Assembly: GCF_047675955.1 (NCBI RefSeq)
Contig: NC_132925.1
Span: 23,770,688-23,834,687, forward strand
Length of the DNA: 64,000 nt
Reading direction: 5' to 3'
Origin: Chlorocebus sabaeus
Taxonomy: Eukaryota; Chordata; Mammalia; Primates; Cercopithecidae
Part shown: positions 23,237 to 36,480 of the stretch, in pieces
How the letters are laid out: every line of letters begins with the position of its first letter
Numbering within the stretch: the first letter of the stretch is position 1
Made by a program: the position numbers and the translations under genes
Notes under the pieces: model-generated
What the model was told of the DNA's origin: nothing
The model's input: only the letters and a program-made list of their open reading frames with translations
The model's database searches: none

Positions 23237-23542
23237 GGCTGGGTACGGTGGCTCATGCCTGTATCCCCACCACTTTGGGAGGCCCAGGCGGGCGTATCAC
23301 CCGAGGTTGGGAGTTTGAGACCAACCTGACCAACATGGTAAAACCCCCTCTCTACTAAAAACACAAAAGTTAGCTGGGCATGGTGGCAGGTGCCTGTAAT
23401 TCTAGCTACTGGAGAGGCTGAGGCATAAGAATCTCTGGAACCCAGGAGGCCGAGGTTGCAGTGAGCTGAGATGAAGCCACCGCACCCCAGCCTGGGTGAC
23501 AGAGTGAGACTCCCTCTCCAAAAACAAAACAAAACAAAAAAA
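23237..23542 (+). mobile_element. AluS-like SINE
   Basis: Full-length plus-strand Alu from 'ggctgggtacggtggctcat' through 'ggaggccgaggttgcagtga' to 'gtgacagagtgagactccct' and a CAAAA-type tail. 'gtcaatcat' before and 'gtccatcat' after may be a target duplication with one mismatch. The 114-116-codon minus-strand frames are Alu readings. Confidence 0.95.
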
Positions 23543-24721
23543 TGTCCATCATTGGAGAGAGGTTTTGAGCTATAGACCAACATAATAAAAATATCGAGAA
23601 ATACACAGCAAGCCTAAGTTGAGGAATGAATTGGAAGGAAATACAAAGAGAGTTTCTGCATAGTAAGTATATAAAAGAGTGTTTGCCCAATAATCCTGAA
23701 GAACTTAATTGAGATTGGACAGTTATATAAGATATGGAGAAAGGAGGCAAAGATTGAAAATGGGTGTAACATTTTCAGACTTACTGAAAATTACATGTGG
23801 ATGAGAATGGACACAAGAAGAGTAAGTGATTTTTGAATTTTGAGTTTAGACAACCAGAGAAGAATCACACCAGTAGCAAAAAAAAGGAAAGGTAAGAAGG
23901 GCAATATCTAGATCAGAACTTCTTATGGAAAAAATGGCAGATTCAATTTTAAATGTCAATGTTAAGGTTTAACAGTATGTTAAAACCAAACTAACATCCT
24001 GTCTGAGACAAAATATAAACAGAAACCAGTAATAATGTATACAAAGGAAGATAAAACCTGTCTTCCTGTCCATAACCTCCAGGCAAATCAAACCGTCTGG
24101 CTGTCCATTACCATTATCTTCCTTTTAAACCACATCTTTATTTCATTACAGGACATCAGATATGTGCTAAGTACTCTTCGGCACTCTTAAAATGTATTTA
24201 ACTTACTAAAAACACCATTTTGCTAGTAATTTTATTACAATGAGCTAGAGTACGGTAATGAGGTAGTTGCTGTGCCCAGTCACTGCCTCCTTTGTCATCC
24301 TAAGCAACGTTGTAGGCTTCAGGACTATTCCACTCCAAACAGCTTGGCTTTCCTTTAAAACATCATTTTATTTTATCAGAATTCAGTAATCACTGTTCTC
24401 CCTTACTTCTTGCTGCTAAATTCTGAAGCATCCCCTAAATCAGTGTGTTTCTTGGGTATTGATTTAAAAAATCACCATTTAACAAAAGGAAGATGATTTT
24501 GTCTAGATATTTCTGTTTTAAGTGTTTAGATTTTGACTCATACATTTAGGATTTTGAATGTTTTAATCTTTGAGATTTTGATTCATTCAGATGCTCACAC
24601 ATACACTCATATAGAGCATAACACAGATAAATATTTTATCATAGAGCTACAAAGTGACTTTAGAAAGGAATAAAAAAATCTAAAGCAATGGAACAGTATA
24701 TGGTATACATGAAACAGTAAA
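23543..24721. other. Non-coding stretch, unrecognised
   Basis: No gene. It includes a somewhat less AT-rich segment (about 24230-24350) that I cannot assign to any family. Confidence 0.5.
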
Positions 24722-25045
24722 CAGTCAGCCCCCCATATTTGCAGGTTCTGAGTCGTGGATCCAATCACAATAGAAATAAATAAAAATTAAAATGACAAAC
24801 AAAACAATAGAGAATAATGCAAGTTTTAAAGCAACATTAAAGCAACATATAAAACAACTAATTATATCTCATATACATTGTATTAGGTATTATAAGAAAT
24901 ATAGAGATGAATTAAAGTATCTGAAAAAATGTAAATTATATGCAAATTCTGTATTACCTTATGTAAGGGAATAGAGCATCCACAAATTTTAGTATTTCTA
25001 TGGGAGTCTTGAAACTAATCCCTGTGTGATACCAAGGGATGACTA
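24722..25045 (+). mobile_element. Tigger1/MER2-type DNA transposon
   Basis: Plus-oriented non-autonomous Tigger. The left terminus 'cagtcagccccccatatttg' and right terminus 'gataccaagggatgacta' are degenerate inverted repeats. The interior block 'cattgtattaggtattataa' followed by 'atagagatgaattaaagtat' and 'ttatatgcaaat' matches the MER2-type interior. The 60-codon frame inside it is not a gene. Confidence 0.85.
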
Positions 25046-25109
25046 TGTTTACTTTAGAGATTTTGTTGGAAATTCAGTACATAAAGCAAAAATTGTACTT
25101 AGTTTAAAT

Positions 25110-25151
25110 GATACTCAAAAATCTCTCAGAGATACTCAAAAATCTCTCAGA
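25110..25151. repeat. 21-bp tandem duplication (x2)
   Basis: Two exact consecutive copies of a 21-base unit (25110-25130 and 25131-25151, starting gatactcaaaaa), followed by an 8-base partial match to the unit's end. It lies just downstream of the Tigger element. Confidence 0.95.
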
Positions 25152-25155
25152 AATC

Positions 25156-26733
25156 TCTCCATGTTTCTTACCAATACAATTTTTTATTTAGTGTTGTATC
25201 TAATCATTATTTCTTTATTTGGCAATCCAATGTTTTTGTTGGTTTATAGTTAGGTATTTACCTAAAATCCATTTTTAATTATTCAACATTTTATGCATAA
25301 TAAACACAAACTTTTTATAACCAATATAATAAACGCCAATCTGCACAGATGGTTTCTCTCCATGATCTGCACTGTATTCTGTGATTCATGGGTTACATGC
25401 CCCAGAGAAATGTGCTTTTTATAAACACTGGATTAACACCATAATTGCACTTAGTTTGGAGAAATGCTGACGTTATGGAAGTAAAAGATAGCTATGACAA
25501 CTGATAAAATAGGAGATCCAGAGATCCCATCTCACATACTGGCATATAAGCTTATTGAATAAAGGGTCAGGGAAAGTCAATGCCGTTGCATACATTATCC
25601 TCTTTTCCTCTTTCTCTTCCTCAAGGGTATCAGGTTAAATTTACATCATTTACCTCCTTGTAATTTTGGTTTCCCGTTTTTCCCGAATCAAGATATTGTA
25701 TATTATGACAATATATTTCAATCTATTCTTAAAAGACCAATAATATATTAGAGGATAGAATTTGGGAAAAGTAGAAGATATTATTTAGATAACTAGTGAA
25801 ACTTTAGAACCAGAGAGCGACATGCAACTGCTGAGTCAGGCAAGCTATGAGGTTCCTCAGATTCAAGAGAAGTTATGGGTGTTTATGGAAATAATTTCTT
25901 GTAGTATATGAGAAACAATACATAGAAAGACAAAGACACATTCAGTCCATGTTCTAATGAAAGGAGGGTCACTATATCACTCCTCACTTCCTTTCCCTTT
26001 CATGTTATGCTTTGTACACTCGTTCACTATTGATTTGTTGATCCCATTACACTCCTTACACTGATGCTTGCAAAATGAATATGTTTGTATTCCTGACCTC
26101 AAGTAGCTTTCAGTCTACTCAGGGAATATGGAATGTGAACAAATAATTGCACTTAAATATGAAAAGTTTAAGTTGCTTTGGGAACGGGGGTTTGGGTGAT
26201 ATTTGTCCAACTGAAGTACCTCTAGTTGTGAGAACTGGCACTTGAAAAGCCAGGAGAGAGAATGAAGAATTTACTATTAAGGGCTGACTAAAATTAGTGA
26301 TTTGAAGAATCATTCTAAGAATTTTATACCAAATATTTCCCCTGGTATTAGGTTTCTGGAGAAAGAACTATTTTTGTTTAATAAGAGAAAGTATCTGTGT
26401 ATACAAAGATACATCTTGGATCAGGGACTGGGAGCTCATAGGAGAGGTCAAAACTAAAAGAGAGCTGGGTTCTTCTCTAAACAAACAAATAAAATAAATG
26501 TTAGAAAAATTACTTATTTTCTCTCTCTCTTTTTTACATTTTAAATGTCAGTCAAAGAGATAAAAGGTAAAGAGACAGAGTGATAATGAAATATGAGACA
26601 CTAATGCCCAAATTTTGTCATTTCAGAAGCTCGGATGTGAAATATTCAATTTTAAGTTATTTATATTGCTGCAAGTCATAGGTTGCAAAATGGACTGACA
26701 GTGATCTGCTTGCACAAATGCCATAAGCAAATA
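25156..26733. other. AT-rich non-coding stretch
   Basis: No gene. About 26095-26160 resembles an ancient repeat ('gacctcaagtagctttcagtcta...gaacaaataatt'), probably the same unnamed family as at 14790-15110. Confidence 0.45.
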
Positions 26734-27087
26734 TAGTTGGCCCTCGGTATCTATGTGGGCTGAGTCTGAGATCCTCCTAATCACTGGAGATACCAAAATC
26801 CATATATGCTTGACTTATTTATATTAAATGTTTTGGTATTTGCATATAACCTATGAACATCAATCCATATACTTTAGATCATCTCTAGATCACTTATATT
26901 TTCTAAAGCAATGTAAATGTTATATGGTTGTTATGCTGTATTATTTAGAGAATAACACCCCCCCCCAAAAAAAAAGGTCTGTAGATGTTCAGTAAAGACA
27001 GAGCCATTCATTTTTTTCCCAAATATTTATGATATGTGGTTAGTTGAATCCAAAGATGCAGAACTCACAGATACAGAGGGCCAACTA
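26734..27087 (-). mobile_element. Tigger1/MER2-type DNA transposon
   Basis: A second MER2-type element, in the opposite orientation to the one at 24.7 kb. Terminal repeats are 'tagttggccctcggtatct' on the left and the complement of 'agatacagagggccaacta' on the right; they pair at 18 of 19 positions. The interior reads as the complement of the MER2 interior ('atttgcatataacctatgaa', 'gatcatctctagatcactta', 'ggtctgtagatgttcagtaa'). A (C)9(A)9-type run at about 26957-26976 disturbs the middle. Confidence 0.88.
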
Positions 27088-30000
27088 CTTTGTTTTGTGT
27101 AAGAAAGAAAAAGGTCTTGGGATAGAAGCAACAATTTCAAGATGATATTTCCATACATTTATCTAAAACCAATGGAAATAGGATATCAGCCCCAATAGTG
27201 GTAGGAGAACATAAATCTGAGAATTTACATTGTATTTGTTACAGGATATTGTATTGGGTATGAGCTTATCTTCTCTAGATATTATAGAGTGACTCCAACT
27301 TGTACCTACATTGTTACTTTTGACCATTAAAAATATAATTTAGGTCACACCTCTACACCTCCTGAAATTGAAATGTTAAATACAAGCAGTTACTTAGTAC
27401 TTGTCTTGATATTATTATGCCCCAGCTATAATTTTCTGTATTTCATTTCTAAACTTTCCAAGTAGTAGAGCACAAGGATTGCATCTACCTAATCCCTACC
27501 TACATTGCCCTTAATTTTTTTCTCTCACACCATTTTATCTACTCTCACAAAAGTAAACAATATTATCCTAATTACCAAATATAACAATGTCTATTAGACC
27601 TCAATTTCTACAGCTCTGACACCCTTCTAAATAAAGTAAAAGACAGAAACTTTAGCCTTCAGGAACCACCATAATGTGTCCTCAAATTATTTTACCTCTG
27701 ATCAGTCTCCTGCATGAACTATTAATATCTGTTCCAAACATATTTTATGCTCACTATTGGCCAAAACACATTGTTTCCGTTTTTTTGTTTTTTTGTTTTT
27801 TGTTTTTGTTTTTTGCTGTCTACTCATTGTTTTATTCCATTGCCTTTCTTTAGCATTATCCCTATCAAATACATTCTCTTTACTCCAAACATGCAAATAT
27901 TCTCTGATCTTTCAAATATATCAACAGAATTTTTTATAAAATATATCATTGTCATCTCTGAAGCTAGAGCACTAAAGATTCTGACTACTTGGATACTTTG
28001 TCATATCTGTCCAATAGAATAATGTTAATAAATATTAGTTGATTTTATAAATATTTTGGATAACTTTAATGTGAGTGAGTTTGAAGTTGAGAAGACTGCT
28101 TTTTTGTTTCTTTTATTCTCAGCAATCACTACCAAATACTTTTCTAAAACACTAATCTAAACATAGAAGAAAATCTAAAATTTAAAGTAAATAAATTGAT
28201 TCAAATTTTCCTCAAATTATGAAAGATTCAAAATAAGGATCAATATCCTCAATGCTTATAAACAAAAAAAAAATCAAAAAGAGAACTCAGTGTATGATGA
28301 AGAACATAAAGCATTTCATTTTTTATTTATAAACACTTTCCTCATTGAAAAAAGAGAATTTATTGTGAAAATATGTTTCTGCAGTGTTAAACTATTTTTA
28401 TGTTTACAAAAGCATCAAAGCCTAATTTTGTTTAGGGAGACTATGTCGCCCTTTCATGTCATCAGCTAACCACTTTTAAAATTCCCATCGCTTTGATGTT
28501 GTCACAGCATTTTGATGTATAAGAAGATTTCTAACTTGACAGAAAATTCCTAACAAATTGCTAAATGTTAAATGGGGAAAAAAAATCAGTGTATGACAGA
28601 TGAGTATATAAAAAGTACTCTCCTGGCATGCCTCACCTTATGGCATTTGAAAAAATGACTAATTGGGCTATAAATTAAATCATCGGTAAAATTATATGAA
28701 ATGGAAATTCTAAGAAGCAAGCTTCATGTAATCATTCGTCACATCTGAAATCACACTGAAATCACTGCAAATAAAATCTGATCTTTGACAAACCTTCATT
28801 ACTGATTTTCTCATTTAATATCATTTAATTCCCTTCTGTGATAATCATTATGGTTTTCTCTGATTAAATGTCAAATCTATATACAAATATAAATACCTTA
28901 AAATGTCCTTTAAGGAGTGAAAATTATCTGAGTCAGTATGTTTTGATTCATTATATACATAGTTCAAAGAAAATATAAATATTAAGTCATATATCAACAA
29001 AGTTTCTATGTAACAAAGAAATAACAATTATACCTATTAATATTATTGTTGTCAACTTGACTTTGTTCAAGTAGCATTTCGTAAAACATTTTCTTCCTTA
29101 AGTAATTCTGTCTTTACCAAGCTCATGTAATCTTTCCAATCTGTCATTAGTTATGGCTGATTTGAACACAGACAGTGAAAGAATAAATATGTTATATGCT
29201 TTCCTTTAGAATGATGATAGAAATAATAATGATGATGAAAGAAAACCAATAGCCTAAAATGTTAGATATGCATTCTTACGTCGTGTACTATAATCCAAGT
29301 TTATCTGGCTTTCAATTATTTTATTCTAGTTATATTTTTCCAGTTTAATATTTATATGCATCAATAATTAAAAACTGATTATAAACACATTCATAACTTT
29401 TAAGGTTACTCTGCTTTAAGCTGGTGACATATTCTTGTAAACTCTACTATTTATGCTACAAGTCTAAGTTTTTATTATATCTTCTTATATTTAGTATTTT
29501 AAAATTTGGAGTATAAAAAATGTGTTTCAGGCACAACCTGGACAAAAATGATTTTACCTTTAGGATCACATTTTTTAAAGGACATTTAAAAGCCATTTTT
29601 ATTGCTGTTAATTATTTGGCTTATGCAATTACAAAATTTGCTTTTTACCAGATGTTGCTAAATAGACATCCATTTGAAGAATAAATGGGGAGAATATCAT
29701 TTGTTTGTTTATTTATTTGTGACAATCGCACAAAAGACCAGTGTTGGTTTTCTGTTCTTTCAATGGTTTGTGACCTTGGGCAAGCCACAGAAAGATTCGG
29801 CAGCTTGCCGTGTAATTAAAGGATACTAGGGCCTTCACTTCGCATCTTACTTATGACAATACTAAATGGAATGATACCAAACTATGAAAGAAGGGCAGTC
29901 ACTCACTGAGGGCATGTCACCAGAGTTTATACATCTTTTTTTAATGCTTTTCTTGAAAGAGAATATCTCTTGTAATACAAAAATCGAGGTGCCCTGTTGA

Positions 30001-33000
30001 TTCTTGTTCCTGTTATTGTTACCTTGTCAGTCTCTCTGGAACTTGCATTGATTCTCTCATATCTAGAGCAAAAGCCTTAAAATCCTCAAGCAATGATCTT
30101 CTAAATGACTAATAAAATGTCTTCATCGTTTCATAACTATTTACATGTACTCTCAAGTTACAATTGAATTCTTGAGATAAAGTAGTTCATCTTGAGAAAG
30201 ACTCCTTCCTTTATATTCACTGAATTTTTATTTCTAGACAATCCGTCCAATATTCCTGTTAATCAGCAAGTATTTACTGGGAAGATACTGTATTTTTAGA
30301 CCTATGAAGTCATTAAAGAAGATACAAAGATATTTAAGATAGCCCCTGTAGCTTAAAATCCTGATTGGTAAAATCAGATTATACAGAAAACCCCAAAATG
30401 ACAGTGTAAATAAATTCTGAGTTATTAGAGACATGTAGGACTTGAGTTGTGCTCATAAACAAACACAGTGTGCATAAAGAATAAGGAAGAGGAGTGCATT
30501 CTAAACACTTAGAATAGCAAAATATGCTCAGGGTACAAAGAGAACACTAAAAGTGAAGCTGTCGGGAGCTAGTGCAGGGAGAGCAGGCAGAGGTGATGAA
30601 AAAGACCTGAGCTCCAGTTACATAGATGTTTTTTAACTCTTATATTTTACAAACTGCATTGACTAAGAATAATTAAACTTTTTCATTATAATTCTATATC
30701 CCTTATTCTAAAGTGTTTTTCCCACATAACAAATTATATTACCCTTCAGCTCAAAAGCATCATTTGATTTCTTATTATATCTTTGTTTAAGCTACTTAAA
30801 ATATGAAGTTTTCCTTATTTATTAGATAACCTAGCAGGCTTTCAGATAGAAATGTATCAAACTGAATTCATCCATAATATTACTTATGATCTGTTTCCTC
30901 TTCTTGTCTTTGCTACATATAATTCTACATGTCATGCTTTATAGAATTACATTACCATTCCCCATGTAACCCAACCCAGAAATAATAAGTCTATTAGTTT
31001 AGGTTCCTAACTATGTTTATTCAAATTTCAGTTGCATTTCAGGTCCTCCTCAGTCTATTTGTTAAACATTTTCCAGGTTATCACCCTATGTTTTTGTTTG
31101 TATGCTTGTTTACCTAACTGCTACTACCTTTTTTGGAGGGCCTTCATCAGTTATTACCAGAACCTATAAATCCTAGTACTAAAACTATTAAACTATTAAA
31201 CCATCAAAACTATTCAATTACTACTTTTAATTTTTACAATAAAACAAATCCTCATCACAGTATACTCTTTCAGGATCCCTTCCCAGCCCTCCTGTTCAGC
31301 CTCCTCTCCTGTGGCTCTCTTTCTCTAATCATTCAGAATTAATTGTACGTCCCATAATGAGATTTTTATGGATCTATGAATTTTCCCATGCCACCTTTAC
31401 ATGATACAATTTGATCATTTTCCCATTTTCAACTAACAACCAACTCTGGTTCTTCAAGACTGTTCACATATCTACCTTCTCAAAGCCTTTCATGAAAATG
31501 TCAACCTAAGGGGATTTTTTCTACTTCGTGTGTTTATTAGATCATGGCATACTCATTAGCATGGCACCTTCAACCTTGTGTCATACTAAAATCATCAATT
31601 TACTCATTTGATTTACCCACATTCTGCAAGTTTGAGTTCAAAGACTCACCTTAACCTCTGTTTCTAGTAGAGGCGTGAGGCCAACTTGTCAGATATGCTC
31701 AATACTTGGTTTCCTAAATAAGAAAACCTTATTCACTTTCCCTGAAGTTTTCATAAGAAAAAAGAGGATGGCATTCGATCAGGATGGAAAACAATCTTTG
31801 ATTAACCGTCCATAACTCCAAAGTATCGGGCAAGTCATGTTATGAGGAATCAGGGTACATCTCTGAAAATCAGAAGCTGCATATACTAATCCAATGAAAG
31901 GCCGATTAAAAAGAGCAATTACTTATTAACCAGAGGAGTTCAAGAAAAAGTGTACTCACTTCTTGGTTTTCGAAAGATAATTCATGCATCCGACAACACT
32001 TAGATTCTACTTTTGAACTTCAAGTGTTTAGATTTTGTATCTTAATCAAATTCGAGGAATACTTTTGAGTTTGATCATGTGTCAGGAACCATGTTATTCT
32101 ATGAAATGCCCAGCATACCTAGGACTTTGTCTGATTCCAGATTCAACATTTTAGTTGCAGATTGGAAGGTCAGTGGAAGTGCAAGGGAAAGAACTTAACG
32201 AACAGATCTTAAGGTAGTGATTTCCAAATACTGAAGTAAAAATAAAGAAACAATAATACCAGGGAAGAATAACATAATTTTTTATTAGACTATAAAAACC
32301 ATGGACAGCTAGATTTTTTAAATCACTTCAGACAGTTTTGTGCGCCCACTCTATGAAACAAAAGCCTGGAATTGAGAGAATGCTGTTGGAACAGGCAGAC
32401 AGCTATGCTTATTTTGTGGAAAATTCTCTGAAAACAGGAATCAATTAAACAAAACCTAACCATGCTCACAATGGAAAAAAAAAAAAGTTTTGCAATTTAA
32501 ACAAACAACTACTTTGCATTTTTATCATTTGCATGATTAGTCCTACTTTGTCAGATTTGGCATGGGTCAGAAAGGTACAGAAAGTAGCCATCTTTTCCTT
32601 CATTGTAAAGGGTTAATTATCTTTAGAGTCTTTTTTATTACATAAAAAATAAAATTATATATTAATAAAATATTATATAAAATATTATCGTTTCCCTGAA
32701 AACTTAGTAGTATGCCTCATCAGAAGACAATTGGAAAGGCACTTGCAGTAGGTATAATATTACAATTTGTTTATATAAACCTGAGTATTGTCGATTTCAT
32801 ACTCATCCAGCAAATAGTGACTGTTCTGTAATGTAGTCAAAATGAGGTAATTGATAGTTTCTCAATATTGGCATTTTCTTGTGAGTCTAACATGCATAAA
32901 TACTTTGAGACAATCATTTAATTGATTTATGCATTTCAGAATCAAGTAGTTTTCCCTTGAATTATTTATAGGGAAAACAAAATTTAAACAAAGAAAATTA

Positions 33001-33208
33001 AATATGACAAAGCAATAGTATACTGCATATGTATAGGGTAGTTATTCCATTTTAATACTGACCTGCCTGTAACTCAAACTGATTTCTCCTTATACATGAC
33101 ACTAGCAATGACAGCTTTATTTACTACCCCCACTAAAAGGGCCAAAGGAATTTTTTTCAAGTGCGTATTGCACAAAGTTGTATGGACAAGTTAAAGAGAT
33201 ATGCTTAT
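27088..33208. other. Long AT-rich stretch, largely unrecognised
   Basis: Six kilobases without a gene. Weak candidates are a MIR scrap at about 29755-29830 ('tgtgaccttgggcaagccac'), an ancient-repeat scrap at about 30475-30600, and a possible L2 piece near 31260-31350. The longest frames are 60-91 codons and overlap the T-rich or CT-rich parts. Confidence 0.5.
27780..27815. repeat. (TTTTTG)n low-complexity tract
   Basis: T-rich run broken by single G residues every five to eight bases. It produces Phe-rich chance frames. Confidence 0.9.
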
Positions 33209-33219
33209 GAAATAATGGC

Positions 33220-33520
33220 GGCCGGGCGCGGTGGCTCAAGCCTGTAATCTCAGCACTTTGGGAGGCCGAGACGGGCGGATCACGAGGTCAGGAGATCGAG
33301 ACCATCCTGGTTAACACGGTGAAACCCCGTCTCTACTAAAAAATACAAAAAACTAGCCGGGCGAGGTGGCGGGCGTCTGTAGGCCCAGCTACTCGGGAGG
33401 CTGAGGCAGGAGAATGGCGTGAACCCGGGAGGCGGAGCTTGCAGTGAGCTGAGATCCGGCCACTGCACTCCAGCCTGGGCGACAGAGCCAGACTCTGTCT
33501 CAAAAAAAAAAAAAAAAAAA
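33220..33520 (+). mobile_element. Young AluY with Old World monkey-type diagnostics
   Basis: A full-length, barely mutated plus-strand Alu with an (A)19 tail and an exact 11-bp target duplication, gaaataatggc, at 33209-33219 and 33521-33531. Compared with the human AluY consensus it reads 'aaaactagccgggcgaggtg' in the linker/right arm, 'gagatccggccactgcactc' near the 3' end, and 'ggctcaagcctgtaat' and 'ccgagacgggcgg' near the 5' end. I recall this combination from AluYR subfamilies of cercopithecid monkeys. Intact A and B box regions are present. The 62-codon minus-strand frame is an Alu reading. Confidence 0.96.
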
Positions 33521-33531
33521 GAAATAATGGC

Positions 33532-35429
33532 TACATGTTTACCTATTAATTAATCAAATAATAAAACAAAACTATATCTTGAGTGCACAAAGATTTCCCA
33601 GTCTAAACTTTTACCAAGAGAGGCATATAGAAATGTTAAATAATTTCTCCAAAGTGGCAAATCTCTTAGCAAATAGAAGAAATATTAGCAATCTATTTTT
33701 TTGCTAAGAATATCCATATAATTTTATTAATTTTCATTTTACCACATCTATACAATTTAAAGTGCTCATAATAGATATATCCGTCTTTACTAAAAATAAT
33801 AAGATTGACTTATTCTTTTACTAAAATTGACTTGCAAAACTAAGTGGTGACATAGGTCTTAGGTTTCGCCAACTCATTCATTTTCCCGAACAATAACAAA
33901 TGTACATTGAATGGCAAAAATGAAAAGAAATTATATGCCTGTCAAGAAATAAAATTATGTAATTGCTTGTGGTTCCTTTAATCCCTTTATTCCTTTAATT
34001 GTGTTTTCTTCTACATACTGCCAAATTTTTAAAAATTCATTAATCTACAAATTGTTTCTCCAGTTACTAGTACAGTGGCCAAGTTTTCTTGGATTTTCAA
34101 GCTGACTTTTCAGTCACAGTATCCTTCAAAATAAGTTTAAGTTTTGAGCTTACAATCACCTAACAGGCCTGAAAACTGCACAAGAAACTAAATTGCACCC
34201 ACATGCAACTAAATGCCTAAGTAGCCACTGGAACTTCACACCAAGAGTACAATAAGAAACTCACTTTGCACCTGTAAGTAGACATCTGCAGGTTCTATTA
34301 GACACAAACTTAATTTTGCCTTAAAACAGTTGACATATAGTTTTAGAGTAGGAATAGGCACTTGGACTTCTCGAACTTCCCTGAAGAACTCAGCCTTGGA
34401 ATGTTTTCTTTTGCCCAGACCTTATCTGCTCTCAGGCAGCATTCTCCAAACCTTTCTAAAATGTAACAAATTAGCTCTACCATTTCCTTTCTCATATCAC
34501 TTGTTTCTTTTGGTGGGCCACACAGAGTTGCAGTAGTCTTTGATTCTGTATTTCTGGGATTTGTTGCATCTAAGTATCTCTGTTCTACAGAATTATGCAT
34601 GTTATTCTTCAACACAAACCAACTAGTCATCACCAATGTTTGCTCAGCTAACACCGGGGTTTTCCAAACATAATAGTTTTTATAGAAAATGTATATATTC
34701 TTGAGGAATAATTTTTATTTCAAGGAGAAGCTTAAAGGAAGAGAATGTTAATGATTCATGTTCTCATTTCTTCATTAGATTTTAGTATGCTATCACTGAA
34801 TTCATTGGTAGAACACATATTGCTTGTTTCTGGGATAACTCTTCTCTTCTTTTAAAGGTTTAAAAAGAAAAATGATGACTCATATTTCAGGAAAAACATC
34901 TAAAAAATAGTGAAGTAATTTATTTGTGCCTTTCAAAAAATGTGTTGTAAGACAAAAAGATACCACAGGAAACAAACTATGTAACTTCTTTTCTGTCTAT
35001 GCAATCAAATCAACTAAGGTGTTTTGAAGAATTATCAAAACAGGAAAAGAGACGAAGAAATCACTTCATATTCACTTCATATCTTTTATGTGAATCTAGA
35101 TGTGTCTCTCTGTATGGCTTGCTATTTTCCACTGATTAGGATATTTTTGTCTCTCTGTAAAGAAGGATGTTAACTTGCAGAAAACTAGTAACAATGAAAA
35201 TAATCCGGGACCAAACTTATGTGGCAAAGGTGTAAATGAAATATAGAACAAAATAACTCCAAAGTTTATAGTGTTATTGTTTTGCATCACATGTACCAGT
35301 TTTTATCTAAATTAGTAATCCTATTCAAATTTAGTTCTTTCAGTGACTGTAAATACTTTCATCTTTCTTTTTGAATCAGCCTTACCACCTTGCTGGATCT
35401 CTCTTAAATAAGCAAATTCAGTCTGACTC
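33532..35429. other. AT-rich non-coding stretch
   Basis: No repeat family recognised. A 103-codon minus-strand frame at 34343-34654 has no recognisable domain and is near chance length for this base composition. The segment around 34140-34660 is less AT-rich than its surroundings. Confidence 0.45.
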
Positions 35430-36300
35430 AAAAATCTCAACTTATACCTTTAAAAGTCATTTATTAATACTTGATAGTAGTAGTTTTTGATTTACAAAAA
35501 AGTCGGGAAGATAGAGCAGCAAATTCTCGTGTATCTCTCACCCACTTTCCCTTGTTAAAATCTTACATTAGTATGATGCATTTGTCAAAACTAATGAAGC
35601 AGTTCTGAAACATTAATATTAACTAGAATTCACACTTCATTCAGATTTGCTTATTTTTTCTCTAATGCTCTTTTCCTGTTTCAAGATTTCATCCAGGATA
35701 CATAGTACATTTAATTATCATATCTTTTATGCTCCTCTAAACTGTGACAATTTCTCAAACTCTTCTTGATTGTAATGAACTTGGCAGTTTTGGGGGGTAT
35801 TAGTCAGATATTTTGTAGAATATCCCACAATTCATAATTACACTGGGGTTATGGGTTTTTGCTAGAAAGACTACTGAGGTAAAGTGACATTCTCATCACG
35901 TCATATCACAGGTAGATTCTATCAACCTACCTTATTATTATTGATTTAAACCTTAATCACTTGGCTGAGGGAAATCTGTCAGTTTTCTCCCCTGTATAGT
36001 TACTCCCATACCCCGTAATACTGTATTTTTGGGACAATGCGCAGACCACATGTAAAGAATAGGAAGTTATTCCCCACCTTTTTCATGGAAAGTATCTATT
36101 AAAATTATTTGGAGTTCTTTTGCACAGGAATTTGTTAGTTCTCCTATTGTTTATTAATTCAATCACTTATTTATATTCCTATGGAGTTATGAATATTTAT
36201 TCAATACCTTGAGGTAAAATCGAATATTACATTATTTATTTTGCTGCTCGAATTCTTCTAACTTAGCCATTGGGAGCCTTTTCAGTTTGCCCCCTTTGAC

Positions 36301-36350
<50 letters not shown>

Positions 36351-36480
36351 TGTGTGTGGGTGTGCACTTTCTTATTCTCTGGTACAAGATGCTTCAGGCT
36401 CATCTTACATATTACCCCTTTCCCAGTCCCCAAATGAATCATTTTCCTTTAATGGAGAATAATATTAGAAACTAAATCTG
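35430..36480 (-). mobile_element. Ancient L1M-type LINE 3' end
   Basis: A roughly 1-kb diverged element read on the minus strand. I recognise its order of blocks from a very common old LINE-1 3' region: 'gtgtatctctcacccacttt', 'aatcttacattagtatgatg', 'ggatacatagtacatttaat', 'attttgtagaatatcccaca', 'gtaaagtgacattctcatca', 'cattgggagccttttcagtt', 'agatgcttcaggctcatctt'. The exact subfamily is uncertain. A TG microsatellite expanded inside it. Confidence 0.62.
36305..36359. repeat. (TG)n microsatellite
   Basis: About 22 TG units followed by interrupted 'tctgtgtgtggg'. It sits where other copies of the host element carry a T-rich run, so the microsatellite probably grew within the old LINE. Confidence 0.97.

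Noticed and set aside
34343..34654. 103-codon minus-strand frame in unrecognised sequence
   Set aside because: Its length is within what chance gives at this base composition, and no domain, signal peptide or splice context is visible. A conservation test could reopen it.
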